Shown here piece after piece: positions 34,524 through 49,589 of a stretch of 64,000 nucleotides of DNA. The notes below the pieces were generated by a model. The model was not told where the DNA came from, searched no databases, and was given only the letters and a program-made list of their open reading frames with translations. This DNA is from Cyanoderma ruficeps (Eukaryota; Chordata; Aves; Passeriformes; Timaliidae). The position numbers and the translations under genes are program-made. Location: NCBI GenBank assembly GCA_008694505.1, contig VZDJ01006028.1, forward strand, positions 434,001 to 498,000. The letters are read 5' to 3'. The first letter of the stretch is position 1; every line of letters begins with the position of its first letter.

Positions 34524-36607
34524 TATCCTGGGTATCTGGGACACGAGCAGAAAGATTATCTTCTCACTCTATTAATTCTGTGCTGGCAAGCTTTGTGAAT
34601 TTTTTTTTCAGAGTTTCATAACTGTTGTGAATTTTCAAAAACCCCAGTCCCAGGAATCTTACTGTCTGCAACCCTCAGATTTTCTTTAAGTGCATTTTCA
34701 AACAAATGCCACTCATCAGAACTGCAGGGGAAGAAAACAATGACAAAGCCTGAAAAACGATAGAAAGAACTTACACCATTCAAAACACTACATGGCAAAT
34801 GGCATGTTCACAATGTACTTGGGGTTTTATTTCATTCATTTCATACTAGGACTTAGAAAAGACAGTGTTGGAGATACCCAAGGTTTGCTTTACTGAGAGT
34901 AAAAATGGAAAAATTGTAAGTGTTTGTGTGATTTAGAGAAATCTTAGCATAAGGCCATCTTGTACACATTGATTATGTGTACTATGTGTACTATTACTGG
35001 ATGAAGAATTTTTTTCATTTTCTTCAACTGTTTTTCCCTGCAGGGAATGATTAGGAGCATAAATAGTTTATAGTCCCATTCTTTTCCTAGAACTAAAGCT
35101 CAGAATAACGGAATCTCATTTCCATCAGTCTGAGAGAGATGTGAAGGTCTACTTTGACAATATCCATGCCTACCTTTTTATTCTGTCTCCTTATAAACTT
35201 TGCTTCTGTGCTTGTGGTCTTAACTCTGCCTGTACAGCTATTTGCTCCACATGTTTTTCTCTCCAGAACGGTGGTTTAATTTGATGATTGTAATCACTGT
35301 GTGTAGACATTAAGTTTTTTTGTCACTTTCAAAACTCCATCACTTTTTTTTTTATTAGAAAGGAAAAGTCTCTGCTTCCCAGGCAATTGGAGCCAAACTC
35401 TGAACATTGCTTGAGGCAGAAACTGGATATAAAACAGTTCCTGCTCTTTTGTCCTTGAAACGTTTAGGGGAAAAAGTGTTTTCACAAAAACAGTGAATGC
35501 CCTACCTGTTCATCGGTATGACAGGATTTGGCTTAGATAACAGATAAATGCTCTGATCTCAGTCTCAAGTGAACATTGTCAAATTAACACAATCCACTAT
35601 ATCAGTTGTCAGCTTAGTCTTTGTTCCAACAAATGACAGATATGAGCAGCTACTCATATTTTTTTCACACCCCAAGAGCATATGATGACATAGTGTTCGT
35701 GCACAATGAGAAGCAATGTACCACTGGGAATAGTTTCCTCTGTGCAAAACCTGTCACAGCCATGAGAAGCCATTACTGATGTAGCTTCACAGTTGCATGA
35801 ATGGGATATGGGTGCCTTGGGAGCTGAGCGCAGCTTGAGAGAAACCCAGTGTGAAAGAGATTCTGTTCCGTTTTCTCATTGTGACACTTAATGCACCTCA
35901 CTTGCAAAAATATACTTTGAGTGGTGCAAAAAGTACAAGTTCTGCCCACTGTGGTCATTAAAGAAGCTGTGATACTTCACAAAGAATAGGAATTTGTGGC
36001 CTTGTGTTCTGGGAAAATCCATTTGGAAAAATTATATCCTTCTTTTCAAGACTACTACTGTAGTTTTAATTGCCCATAACATCCTGCTTTATTTCTGCCC
36101 TTAATTATTCTTTATTGCTCTTGAACACTACTAACTTCCATACTCTGATCCAGAAGCATCTCTGTTGCACTGGCGGGTGAAGTGATTGCCATGTATATTA
36201 AGGGGATTTATTTTGTCTTTCTTTAGTACAATAAAGAATCCATTAAGAGCCAATATTTTCTTGCCAGGAAGAAATTATAAACTATATTAAGTTACCTTTC
36301 AATCTTCTTTAAAATAAACTACAGCGATTCCTTTAAGTCACTTGATAAGGACTTTTCTTAAGCTGTTGAATTATTGAATTATTATTTGTAGATGCTTTCA
36401 GATTTCCCAATGTCTTTTTAACAGAAGGAATGCAACAAAACCACATCTATATTTTAAGAAGTCAACCACAACTGTTGCAATGGAATCTTATGCATAGTTT
36501 TGTCAAGTTAGTCCCAGTAATGCATCATACAGAGATAAAATCATTCCTCAAATCCCGCTTCAAACTTGAGCTTTTTCTACCACTGTGTTGCATGTAGGTT
36601 CATGTTC

Positions 36608-36635
36608 AGGTACTAATTTGTAGTAATTAGTACCT
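36608..36635. repeat. Perfect 11-bp hairpin, 6-base loop
   Basis: AGGTACTAATT (36608-36618) pairs exactly with AATTAGTACCT (36625-36635). Confidence 0.9.
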
Positions 36636-39600
36636 CATAAACACTAACAAGTGTTTTAGAAGTTTTATCTTCCAGGGAATAATGTCTTATTCTGTAGGTA
36701 TGGCCAGTGTTTCTCATTCCTCAGTACATATATTGCATTCATCATATCATGGGAGGTAGTGGCTTGCTGAGAAACTGATTCCTCTGCATAATTGATTTGT
36801 CCTTATTAGTTTACCACTCTTCAGTCAATGTGTCAGCCACACATGGCACAAATTGTAGTTTTACCAATGCATACAGATGAAAATGTTAGTTTCACATATC
36901 AATTAATGTGTACCTCCACTAGTACAATATCTATTTAATCATGATTTCTCACCCAAAAATACTTTATGAAATATGTCTGCAAGCTACTTCTTAATTAATT
37001 TAGAATGTACATGCATGATAGTGTTTAGTGCTTATTTTTTAATAAAAATGTCATGAAGTTCTAAAACAAGTATCTTACATAAGTCTATATCTTTCAGTTT
37101 CTGGACTTTTAATTTAACCAAATAATGAAGTAATATTTGTCTGATGAATAAAACTGTATTAACAAAGACTAATGATAACACAATAGTTACTAAAGCAAAA
37201 GTATCTTTCAAAGTATATCACGTAAAGAATCTTAGTCGACATGAACAGCACAATTCTCAGTAACAGCTGTACATCCTCAAACACCAAATAACTACTACCA
37301 GCAAATATAGACCGTGCACAAAGGTAAATCTATTCTTGAGGAAACTTCAGTTCTGACAGGATGAAATGAGATTAAAGATAGAACAAGATAGATTGACAAG
37401 ACCTTATTAAACTTTTTGCTTCAAACACCCAAGAGCTTCTAAGATTCAGGTGCCAGTAGCATTTATAAGACCTTACTAACAAATGCCTATACCTGTAAAG
37501 GTCTATAGCTGCAAAAAAGCTGATCCCCAAAGAGTTTTAATGTTCTGGCTTTTAATTAGCTGAAAGTAATAGAAGTGGTGAATGCTTCAGATTCAGGACC
37601 TTAAAAACTTCTCTGAGTCTTGGTCCCAATACTTACATTTCAATGACTATATCTGTGCCTCACTAAACAAACAGGAGCACTGCTGAGTATCTCAAGATCT
37701 ATCCCCCTCCTGTGTGCAAGACAAATTTGTGTAATGAGCATTTCTTAGAGTACCTCATTGGAAATTCCAGGCAGAGGCCCAACCCTCCCAAAACAGTGAC
37801 AAGAAATTAATGATGCAGTGCAGCAATGCAGAAATGACAGATTTAATTAATTCTGACTTTGTAGTGTTCAGTTTTCTACAAAATTTTCAGTGGAGGTTCC
37901 AATGCTGGTTTGAACTGGAGGCTGCCAAAGGATTTCAATAATACAGGGTATAAGGGTGTCCTCAGCCATGCTGTTTCCAGCAAAAATTAATTATTTTGCA
38001 TATTAGAAGCACTTCAATACATATTAATTAAAAATTCCTCTCTTGAAAAGCAAAAGGCCTTCTCATAGAGGCCACAGCTTTGTGCATTTGTACAGACACA
38101 AGTTTTACTTGTTTTTGTAGCTTAGACAGTTTAACCTGGTCTACTCACAATCCACAGTATTTAAACAATGAAATATGTACTGAAGAGAAAAGCAGAATCA
38201 CCATTATTTTAGAAAAAAATAAAAGTGGGTTACAGGATCAACTCCAGGACAGAGTTTCTAGCTGTAGATCTCAAGCAGAGGAAAGCATATCCATGTTTTC
38301 TGGAATTAAACATATCATGCAGCCTCTCTTAATTGCAACATTTTCTGCAGAAGAGCCTAAATAGCTCCCTTCTGCAAAGTGGATTCCTTTTTGAGTTCTT
38401 TCCCTATTATGGAAGAGCTCTGTTTCCTAATTTGTGAGTGAGTTACTAGTCACTTGTAAGGCATCCAATAGCCCTAACTATATGTTTACTCTCTCCCTTA
38501 TGAGGCTAATCTTAGCCACAACAACTTGTCATCAATCATGGACAAAACATCTCAGGTAGGGACCTAAAAACGTATTTGGTTAGACTTTCAGGGACTTTGT
38601 TGATTTGGAACTAAATGTTGACAGTTTCCAATAGTAAGGGATCTTTTGTATTGTCCATCCGATCCTCAGTTTTTACTGGAAGCAGAGTGCACTCAAGCAA
38701 AGCACAGCTCTGAGCCTCTGGCTCCCTGCTTATTTCCCAGAATCTGAGAAAAACTGCCCAAAGTACAGAGAGGTGGTAGTGATAACAATAACAATAACAT
38801 GACCATATTGTTCAGTGTTATTGTAAAAAAATAACTGGTTGTTGTTTCTTTTGGTGTGATAGTTTGTAGTCATTGTTACTGATGTCTTTATTAAGTGCTT
38901 TGTAGTAGTGTCTTGTCTCCTATCTAGGAGACATTCTGCTGGGTGTTGTGTTTGTGTGTCATAAAAAGACATCCTTTAAACAGCTAGAGTGAAACAAAAA
39001 TGGGATAGCAGGCATACACAACAACAAACATCAGAAAGCCCAAAGCAACAATGAGACATGTCTGATTAGTGTAATAAGTAGAACTCACTGCATACAGCAT
39101 GTTCTACTTTTTACTTTTGTCAACAATTCCACTAGTATTGTAGTTCTGGTAGGTTTTAACATGCTAATAAAGGTAGGATGGTAATCTTATTTTGTAAGAG
39201 ACTATTTCTTTCTCCTTACCCCATAATTAGCTCAAGCACAAGGAGTTATAACTTTGACATGGATCAACTCTTGGTCTCAGTAACACGTTCAGATTGAAGA
39301 CCCTCTAGACTCTCAGAATTGTCTGAATATTAAAGGTTGATAATGGTCGATTATATCAACTTGACAAGCTAGTGAAGGTAATACTGAAGAAAGTCAAGGA
39401 TAACTCAGATAAAGTTCAAATAGAATTGCATAACGGTTTACAAGAAACTTGCCTTTTCCATAGGCAGGATATAGGTATACATCCCTTTAAGCAGCTTAAT
39501 TCACAACACTTCTATGACACAAAGCACCCAATTTCATGGCATCATCTTCTGAAAGATAGTAAATTTTTTTCCATGTCCCTTTTCTTCCTGCCAGGCTTAG

Positions 39601-40807
39601 ATGATCCTGCTCAGCACCCTCTCTTGGGAGAAGACCTGTGCCTGCATCTCAAGGGAGGAGGAATGGGCAAATGGGTTCCAATCTGACCAAAAATGAATAT
39701 TCTATTTCACAAAAACAATTGAAGCCAAAATTCTCTCTGTGGCTTTGTTTTTTTGGGGTTTTTTTCCATAAAATGAAATCTATAAAATATTTTTGTGAGC
39801 TCTAAGTAAAGGCAAACAAACACAATTAATAGTGCTTATGGTCAGGGATTTTTCCTGTGCCTAGATTGTCTACACACAGATGAATATTACATACACTGAA
39901 AATTCTGATGACTTTCTTAAAATGATCTTGGAAAATACCTTTTGAAAGACTAGAGTTTATAGATTAGAAATTTCATTAGATGGAAAAAAGTAAGTGAGAT
40001 GTTGCTAGGCAAATTTAAACACTTCAGAAGAGCAGGGTAGAAGGCTCTTCTCATAGAAAGTTTAGGTTAACAATGAGACTAATATTATAGCATCGGAGAA
40101 AGAGATTCTGTGAAATATAACATAATCTTAGCATGGTGGAAAGATGACAAATGCTTCAGGGGGGTCTCAAAGATCCTAAATAGCCATAAATCCATACACT
40201 GTTTTGAAAACAAGGGAAATAAGTCATATATTATTTTGTCTTTTTCACTCTATTTCTCACATTGTTAAATAAAGGCAGTCTTTTGTTTTGTCTGTGGTTC
40301 TGCTCTTTTGCTTGTTGGTTTATTTTTTGTTTTTATTACAATATATTTTATATAGTATTAAATACTTTTCAAGATCTGTGTGGAATATTTTATGGGTATC
40401 ATACAGTCCATCAATAATTAACTAGTAAATTCCAAACATACATAGGATTTCATTCCCAGGAGGTTATGGCAGAAATTGATTTTTGTGTGGGTCTTTTAGA
40501 GGGCTATATCTTTGACTTGTAGGAATCAACTCATGAAACCCTGACAAAGGAAATAGACTGCATTAGAAAAAAACCAGGAGAAAAAAAAAGGAGCAATGCT
40601 ATTGCTTAGGACAAATTAAAATATAGATCTTGAAATTTCTCTGTCATCTGGTGTCCTCAGGAAGACTTTTACCAGGGCTGCAAACACTGAGATCTTGCTC
40701 CCTTATGTCACTTCTCCCACACATCTAGATGAAAGCAGAAATTCCACCCTATTTGAAAAAAGTGTTTCCTTTGCCATGAGTACGTACAAGAAAGCCATTG
40801 ATATACT

Positions 40808-41035
40808 GAAATGAGTCCAGTGGAGACCCCAAGCCATGGAGAATAAAGCACACATCAGACACGGACAGGCTGAGACCTGTTTTTGTCCAGCCTGGAAATG
40901 GGAAATGGAAAGACACCTGATTACTTCTTACTCCTGAAGGACTGGAAGGTACAGGGGAGACAGAGCTTTACAGTTGGAGGGGCACAGCAACATGATGAGA
41001 GGCAATGAGCACTGGCTGGAACATGTGAAGTTGTC
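40808..41035 (+). mobile_element. Old CR1 LINE fragment
   Basis: Plus-strand CR1 blocks: GAGTCCAGTGGAGACCCC, GGACAGGCTGAGACCTG, TTTTTGTCCAGCCTGGAAA, CTGAAGGACTGGAAGG and ACTGGCTGGAACATGTG. It covers the thumb/3' region with internal deletions and no tail. Confidence 0.72.
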
Positions 41036-44000
41036 ATTCAGTATTCAAATGGGGCTTTTTGTGTTTGTCTTGAATACCTACCTGAATTCCAACCATGATC
41101 ACTTCTAGCTTGGAAATAATGAAAAAACATGGTTAACTGTACAATGCTGTGTGGAGACAAATTTTGTGAGAAATTGGGAGCAATAAATCTAGACATAGTC
41201 TCCAATAGGTCAATTATAATGCACTCAAAATATAAAAGAAGGGAATGTAGTCTTCTATGGTAGATGCTGAATTTATAGTTCTGGGAAAAGAGTATGAACT
41301 GCAGATTTGTGAATAGTTTGCTTAAGATAGACTTTATTATGAGATAGGAGTAATCCAATCAGCAACAAAAGCATGAATAATTTTCAATATCATGCTCAAC
41401 AGTACATAAATCTAGCAAGCTGTGATAAAGGACTACAGACCAGTAAAGACAGAATAAAATAGTACAAGGAGTCTTTCAAAGAGAAAATGTCTCTCCCAGC
41501 CTTTTCCATTTCTAGTTTTTATCCCCTCTGTTTCTACACAGTTCTTTCAGTGGAATACTTTACCCACTATCACTGTGGGTTTTCTGTTTGTTGGGTTTGA
41601 TTTTTTCTTTTCAAGGGACATATGACCTAGTATCATTTTTATATCTCATAATTGCTGATGTAGATTTAGGGTACAGCAAACCCTTAACTCAGAGTTGAGT
41701 CATGGGTGGTGCATCATCATGAGTGTTACAAGCATCTCACATCCTTTAATACAGTTTCTCTGTCATTGTCTTTTTTTCCACTGAACAGGAACAATCTTCA
41801 TCAGCTCCTCCGAAGATTCAAACTCTGATCACTACTGGATAAGGAAGGATATTCCCATGGGTTTACTTAGTTCCTGCATCCTGCACTTCTTCCAAGCCTC
41901 TGCATGCAGTCAACACTGTACCCAGCCCTACTTAGGTCATGTTAGGCTCAGACAAGAACAGATTTATTCCATTTAACATGTAGGCACAAGTCTGCTTTAA
42001 TGTACAGACCAGCACAAATTTTGGGAAAAGGAAGACTTTAATTTTAGACAGGTTATTTTCCCAGATACATTCAAAACTATTTTCAGATTTTTTTAAGTTA
42101 AGTATCTAAAAAAATTCTTTTTCCAGGAGAATAAAACATCGACCCTTTCGTCTCAGGAAAAAGACTACCATCTGATGAGGTTGTGTAAGAAATATGTATG
42201 TTTCTCTTTGATAGATAGCATGCCAGAAAAAGCCAACACAAATAGCTAATGGTTTATCAGATTGGTGCATTACCCTTTGAGGAAGTGCTTTTCCTAGCTG
42301 CTGCAGGAGGTGAACTACCCATGCAGATAAATCGATGACATAATTGATTTGGCAAATCTCATTTTCCAGCCAGTCAACACTTTGTAGTGTTCTGTCTTAA
42401 GTTCTGAGAAAATCTCTGGCTTTAAAATACTGGTTTCCACCAAAAAGCCAGGTACCTGTTTTCAAAAAATACTGTGACTGTTTAAAAATTACTTTGACTG
42501 TCTATTATGTCCTAAACAAGATAAACCATAAGTGGGTTTTGTCTTCCACTGCACACTTCTTCCATGTTGAAAGTACAATATATAGGCACAGAAGATGGCT
42601 GTGTTACAATACACTCTTATATTTTTCCTGTGTTTGTGGCCTGTTCGTGTAATTTGGAAATGTCTCAACCCCAGGTGTAAGCCTGAAGGCAAGATCCAAT
42701 TGTTGACAACTGTTGGGGAATAGAGAGAGGAGTAATCTATAGGTTTTGAGGACTTCAGATAGAGAGTCATGCCTCTGAGGGAATGGATGTGCTGCCAGCT
42801 CTCACTGGCACACGCAGAGAGATCCTTTCAGCATCATATGTCATCTGCATGCATATGGGCTAACACTTCGGGCCATGGTGTCTTGGAAAAGAAGATTTTC
42901 CCATAAAGTTGAGACGAATACAACATTTTTATTCCTGGTTTAAAATGGGTGGACAAGAAAGCCATGCACAGGATTTTTAGGATGAGAGGTCTGCCAAGTG
43001 TCTGAGGCAGGAATCCTAAACAAAATAAAAAATGACTTGCTGCAGAGCTTGTGAAATGTAGCCAGAAGGGTGGAGAGAGGACAGGAAGCATGCCTTCATA
43101 TGGCTCACAACAGCAAACAAGAGCAAGGGGCAAAACCAACAGCTGTTGAGGCTGAGGTCCCCAGAACAGCAGACTTGGACAGGAGCTCTGGTGCTCCTTG
43201 CTCAGCAAAGCTTTCAGATCAAGTTGCTAATAGAGTCCCAGGAAACTGTACATCACTTAGGAACAACGGCAGATGACTGTGAAACAGTTGGTTTTCTCTG
43301 AGGCTGGGCATAAAATTGTGAGTGGTGAATAGCCCAGAAAGGAGAGGGGCACTCTGCCAAGATACTGGCAAGCTGTAGGAAGAGGCAGGCTGATAATGAA
43401 CAAAGTACAGAAGCGCCAAAGTTCTTTTCTTTCAACTACTTAGGCTTTCCAAATTGCCTTAATATGTTTCTCTCATCCTTCCCCACTTCACAAAACCGTA
43501 ATTCTTCAGCTTCTTTTTAACTCAGATGAGGAAGTCCTGTTCTTTAGCATGTTCAGGTGACATATTTTCTCAGGCTTCTGTGGAAAGCAGGTAGTAGCAT
43601 TTAGCTACTTTTTAGCCAGAGCACAGGGTGTTGGTCCTTGTCCTTTTTGACTCCTGGCAGAAAGATCACAACACATGCAAGTTGAAACTCTAATGGAAAA
43701 TATACTGGGAAAAAAAAACAAACCCTAAAGTTAGTGTTTACCAAAATTCTGTGTGAAACGATCCGCTCCAATGTCTGTGTTCTGATGAGTTTCCATATGC
43801 AGGACAGAACTTCCTTTTTGTTCAAGCCCTCAGGTTCCAGAAAATGCAAAATATGACTTTGTAAGGTAAGTGTTGATCTTGGTAAAATTAAAAGTGTGGA
43901 TTTATTAGTGAGATTAAACCAGTAATATAATAGCAGAGACAGGTTCACAAGAATAAGATGAACACTAACAATCAATCAGTTGAGCTCCAAGCCATGTGCT

Positions 44001-47000
44001 AAGATCAAATGGTGGTATTCACTAAAGTTCTGCTCTATGCCAGGAAAAAAGTAGCAGCCCAATGTGTTGCATTTAAGAAATATATTTTTGTGTAGCACAG
44101 AATGACATCAAATTGCACCTGTCAGGAGATTGAGATTCTGATATAACTTAAATCATGATATCCAAATGGCCAAGTTCTGAGCTGCGAGGAACACCTGCCA
44201 ACATAACTAATAGTGAGGACAAAAAGCCTTTGGTAGCAGGTCCCTTGAGAAGGAGATAATAATATATGTGCCCTGTTCAATAAGCTCTTAGCCTGAGGTA
44301 TTTCCAGTATGCAAAGAAAAGAAAGCTTACTTTTAATTTTTTATGCTCTCCCTCTTTATCTTGATACGTTTGTTCCATTTTCCTCAAAGGGGTTCTCAAT
44401 TAGTTTAACAGAAGTTTTCCTTTCTAAAACCAAATCCAGTTCTGTGTAAGCCTTTAATGGGAGCTTCCACATGAAGAGAGGATGTGAGGGCTAATTATTA
44501 TGGAAAGAATAAGTGCAACAGAGGATATAACAAAACCAATGCTTATAATAGGTCCTACTGTGGAGAAGGTCAGACAGGATCTCTTGATTATCCTTAAGCA
44601 AAGCGAAAGAAGGAAACACTCCATAAATTAAAAAACAAGATACCATTATATATCCACACACACATTTTAATAGAAGAAATCTCACTTTGTGTGATACATG
44701 GCTACAAAAATTTACTTGTACATTAAAGAAAGTTTGCTGTGAAAAAACAAAATATACAATCTCAGGACAGTATATTCTAGATAGTTTTACTTCCAAAATG
44801 GAAATCTTGTATGGAGAAGGGCCAAGAGGCAAAAGCTATTGTGGATTGAGACTCACAAGACTGCAGAGAGCAGCCAGATCCACAGCCCTTCTCTTTTTCC
44901 TTCATACCCTCTACTCCAAATATTATCCATTACTGACATATTTTTTAGTGACAGAAAAAATAGTGACTGCAGTCACAGGCACAGACGAAGCTCCAGCTGG
45001 ACTAGCAGCTTTTCACTGAATGTTGCTGCTGCTTCAAATCAGAGGAGCCATTTCTAAGATTGAGCTAAAGCTGCCCCTTCTTTGGATATAGTTAAAGATT
45101 TTGTGCTGCTGCCACATAGTTGAACAGACAAATGAACATCTATCACGTGAACAAAATGTGCCAGTCTTCTCCACATGATGTCACAGCTTCTCATCATGTG
45201 ATGGAAAGAGCATGAGCATTGAATCAGCACCTGCTTGCATACATAAATATGGGAGAGGAAGTACCAGAGACAATCAAAACACAGAGGTTCTTCCATATCT
45301 CATAGACCCGTGTTCAACCAAAAGATGAAGAGGTATAAGCAAGTTGCATTGTTAGTCTTTTAAAGGGACTTGAATTGTCACATAAAGGAATGTTTTCTTA
45401 TCATATTGAGAAGGATATACTGGGTCATAGGGAAGGAAAGTAACAGAGAAAAGGTTTACAAACTGGATGTTTTTCTCTTTCTAAGAGAGGTTATGAAATA
45501 GCTATTAAGAGGCTTTTTAAGAACAGGCCAAGCGAATCTTGAGGGAAATTATAAAATATATCTTTTTGTACAGCAAGAAAGCAGATAAAATATTTTGCAG
45601 GGGTTTTGTCTATGAATTCAACCCAGAAGGCCATCTCTGCATTAAAGTGTCTATCAGTTGACTATAATTTATAATAAATATGTTGTGAAGCTTCTAGTCT
45701 TGGCTATTCTCTGAATTGATGATATGGGGATCAAGATGACTTTCAGATGTGCAGGACATGCTGTGCTTAATAAAAAATGTGATGTACATAAACTCCTCAC
45801 TTGGCCAAGGCCCAGCAGAGAAAGTTCACTTGGTACAGCAGTCACATGCAGACTTGCCAGCTCACTTCTAGACGTGTCTTTCTGGCTTTGGCAAGACACT
45901 GTAAGTTCAGGTGTGTCTGCATCTGTCACTGTTGACCTATTGTACAGCATAAAAGCTATGCAAACAAATTACACTGTGTATCCTCAGTTGCTTGCCATGT
46001 TCCCTCAAAAGCACTACTGTTTGTTGAATGTCAACTATCAGAAATCCTCTGGGTTACTGCCACAGAGTATGGCCTTTTTTCCTGAACACTGAGGACTTTT
46101 TTGTTTTGTCTACATAGAAAAATTGATCAGCGCAACATTCTTACGCTATTCTTTTTGGGGGATAGGGAAGGAGAATAAGACACAGAGAATGGGTTTGGAT
46201 GGGACATCCCATTCCGAAATAGGATTGAGGAAGGGTCACAAGAATTCATTGTTATGCAATAATGGAAAAAAATATACTCTTATAGACCTCCTATTATAAC
46301 TTTCTTTGAAGACCTGTACTGGAAAAAAAGTTATACCGTTATACCTATAGGGTTGTTAAAACATTATTGCTCTACTGTAATTGTAGCTATGAATAAACCT
46401 TTTAACATCCTTTTTGTTCATGCAGCTGTGTTCACTGAAGAACAGAAGCACCTCACTCAAGGTAGCATGCTGACTGAGGGCACAGGAGTAACATGATGGA
46501 CTGATAGATTTAACCCAGAAGTTTCATTATAAGTTACAGTTGGTTCATATTATGTAGTTCCATGTGTGTAGCTACTCCTTACTCAATGTTGATTGGGTTG
46601 GAGTATCTACAGAACCATTCTCTGTTGTCTTCTCTACAACAAAATAATCTGTATCTACACTGTTATCACTATAGTATCTGAGTTTAAAAAAGCAATAAAT
46701 ATTCCTATGACATTAAAAAATATTTATATATATAATCATTGCACTGAACTCTGAGAGTTCATGCTAAAGTATTTCTATCCCATTGGGTGAAGCTGTTATA
46801 TACAGTTCCCTTGCTTGTAATTGGTACATAGACTGTTATACAGGCAGCCACAAATAGCAGGTATCTCTTAAGAAAAGGTATTCTAGCTGTGGATATACAT
46901 ACAGAAAAAACTCATAGATGGAGGTATATATCAGCAATTTCTATGTGCCCTATGAGTGTAGGTGCTGCTGCAATGGAGTATATGGGTAAGAAGATGAGGC

Positions 47001-49589
47001 TTTGTGCTGATGTGTTCTGATGATAGCTTCACAACACAAGGAAAATTGGAGAAGTAATAATAATACCATTAAATTTGGAGTTTATGGGGAAGAAGGTTAT
47101 GAATGTTGCTGAAATAAATCCTTGTTCTGCAATTTTATCAGCCATCTTCATCTACATGCCCAAAATATCTGCAATAGAAACATAAAGATGCTTGGATCAT
47201 AATGCCCAATGATATATTGCAATTTCCATTATGTAGTCATATCTGCCTGACCATAATAAGCTCTATTTAAGACCAAAAAGCATAGATTTCTTGCTAATAT
47301 TTATTTTAGAATATTGTTACAAAATCATATTCTGCCAGTGTTGCAAAATATCATAAATTGTAGGCTAAACTGAGTCATATCTAGGTTCTGCTCATTTGTT
47401 CGTGTGTCAGCATTATGCTTTACCATACAATGTTATTTTGCTCATTTTAGCCAATAGCCTTTTTCCCTGAACTTCCTTCTCTTCTGTTTATTCCCCTGAT
47501 GTATTTTTAGGAAACAAGAATTTCTTCACTCAGTCTTGGTTTTGCTGGCTTTCCCTGCTAGGCTGAAGAACTTTATTTTCTTTTTTCATTCATGCAAAAT
47601 ATGTTCTATATCATACATGATATTTGAATGAACCCCTTCTCATCACTTTAGAATTAACTTTTTTGAGTTTTGGTGACTACATGAAGGATTTCAGACTAAG
47701 GCTTACAAGTGTTAATAGTATTAATACTCTAATATCTGACCACAGTTTTTGTCAGCAGGGAAGGGGCTGAGGGCTGTGATCTTTTTACTTGAACCTTTTT
47801 ACTGTGAGAGTGTCCCAGACTGCCATAGTAGATGGCTTTGATCCCAATTAACAACAAAAGGATATTGCAGTCATTCAAAGAGCATTTGATTTTGTAGCTT
47901 AAAAGAATTTCTATGTATAACAGTGAAAATTTACATTTATTACTCTGTTTTCCTTTTCAGGTACTTGTATAAAAATGAATTTTCTGAGTAAGCAATGCAT
48001 GATTTTTCAGACATCATTTACCACCTCCAAAGAGGAGTTTTCATACTGTTTTTACCCTTATCTAACCTCCACTCTGTGGTGAAGGAATTCCACCCTCTCT
48101 CATCTGTCTAACAAGTACACACTTACTGTATTTACTTTTCCTTTGCCTTACTTTTGAGAAAGCTGCATAAAAGTGAGACCAAAGAAGAGGAGATGAGAGG
48201 ATTGACAGGTGGGTGATGTGCCCAGTAGCAGAGATAAGCAACAAAGGAAGAGAACACAGGTAAGAAAAGTTAATGAAAGCAAGAATTCATTTTCATTTTC
48301 TCCTTTCCCCCTATGAAACAAGATGTAGTCTTCTCTGACTTTTGTAATGCTGTCTTTTCTGAGCACCCAGTGTACTAACACTTGAATAGAGTTGATGTAG
48401 ATATCTTGAAATGACAGAACATCAATATGAAATAGCAACAACAGTCACTGTAATTATTACTAGTATCAGTTAATTAGGGTTTATTAATTAGTATATTACA
48501 GTTATAGTAGTGATGATTTTTTTTTCCTGTGTTTGCAACATGGTCTGTGGCTGTTGCTCACCAGCCTTTATTTTCTCTCACCTTTTCTCCTTGTACACAG
48601 TATCTTCTCTCATGCATTAAATTCTCCTGCACCACTGCACTTAAAACAGCCTTTTGCTGAGTGATCCATCCCAGATGATTCATCTGACTTTTCCATTAGT
48701 GCAGTTTCTCCCTGTTCTTGCCCATTGAATGCAGTGCAAACCGGTCACACATTGTAAGTTCTTTCAGTAGGCATTTTAACATGTCTGCGCTTTAAAAGAC
48801 ATGGTTCCCAGAGTCTTGTAAACTTAGCTACCATTATGTTACACAGGGGAAAAAATGATTTCCCTATCCCTTTTTTTACTGTGTTAGGAGTGACTGTAAT
48901 CTATTTAAGAGAAAAAGAACTCTGTACAATATTTTTTTGGTATTAAGCGAATCCCTCAGATTCATGCCAGCCAAATCAGATACTGGAATTTACTCCTTCC
49001 CTATGATCATCAGTACTCCAGGACTGCCAAGAGACCAAACTTCTCTTGGTAATAACAATTTAACATTTAGCTTTCTCCTTTTCTGCCCTTCCCCTCCAGG
49101 TATCCCTTTGCAGTAACAATCAAATACTAGGAATTTACTCTACAAAAGAATGGAGGGAAACATTTTCAGGCATGACACTACACTGTAGTGTTTTCAGTAG
49201 GAAAGGATACCTAGTAGAGAATTTCTAGAAATTACACACAGGGCCTGGAGAAAGCAGTTGTGAATGGTACTTGTATCTCTAATTGGTCCTCAAGAGGCCA
49301 AAATGCCTAGTAGTTGTAAATTTCTTTTCTTGACATTATACATTATCATGTAATGGATTTTATTTTGAATAGTATATTTATATGGGGGTTTTTTTCAGTA
49401 GGTTAGTAGTGTTTCTCTAGTTCAGAACTCTTTTATTTCTGTCATATTCTAGTAATATTCTCAAGATCATGGTTTCATGGAGGATTCAGAGTTCTGGGCT
49501 ATTCCTAGACCCTTAAATATAAAGCAAATACATCCCTACCACACCTGGTAGGTATAATTTTCTGATTGCAGATATAGCTATTAAGCATA
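41036..49589. other. Unassigned AT-rich non-coding stretch, about 8.5 kb
   Basis: No gene or confident repeat. The longest open frames (42834-43208 minus, 43601-43975 minus, 45724-46092 plus, each 122-124 codons) have no recognisable domain, and the sequence around them shows no splice or promoter context I trust. The rest is AT-rich unique-looking DNA. Confidence 0.5.

Larger units (their letters stand above)
33834..40807. other. Unassigned AT-rich non-coding stretch, about 7 kb
   Basis: No gene or recognised repeat. Two short perfect hairpins are listed separately (34502-34523 and 36608-36635). A T run lies near 35345. Short open frames such as 38080-38364 and 39372-39686 show no motif. 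Confidence 0.5.

Noticed and set aside
42834..43208. 124-codon open frame on the minus strand
   Set aside because: No recognised motif, and the residue mix is typical of random translation.
43601..43975. 124-codon hydrophobic open frame on the minus strand
   Set aside because: The hydrophobic look follows from AT-rich composition. No family signature.
45724..46092. 122-codon open frame on the plus strand
   Set aside because: No recognisable domain, no splice or promoter context, and the length is within chance for 64 kb of six-frame sequence.
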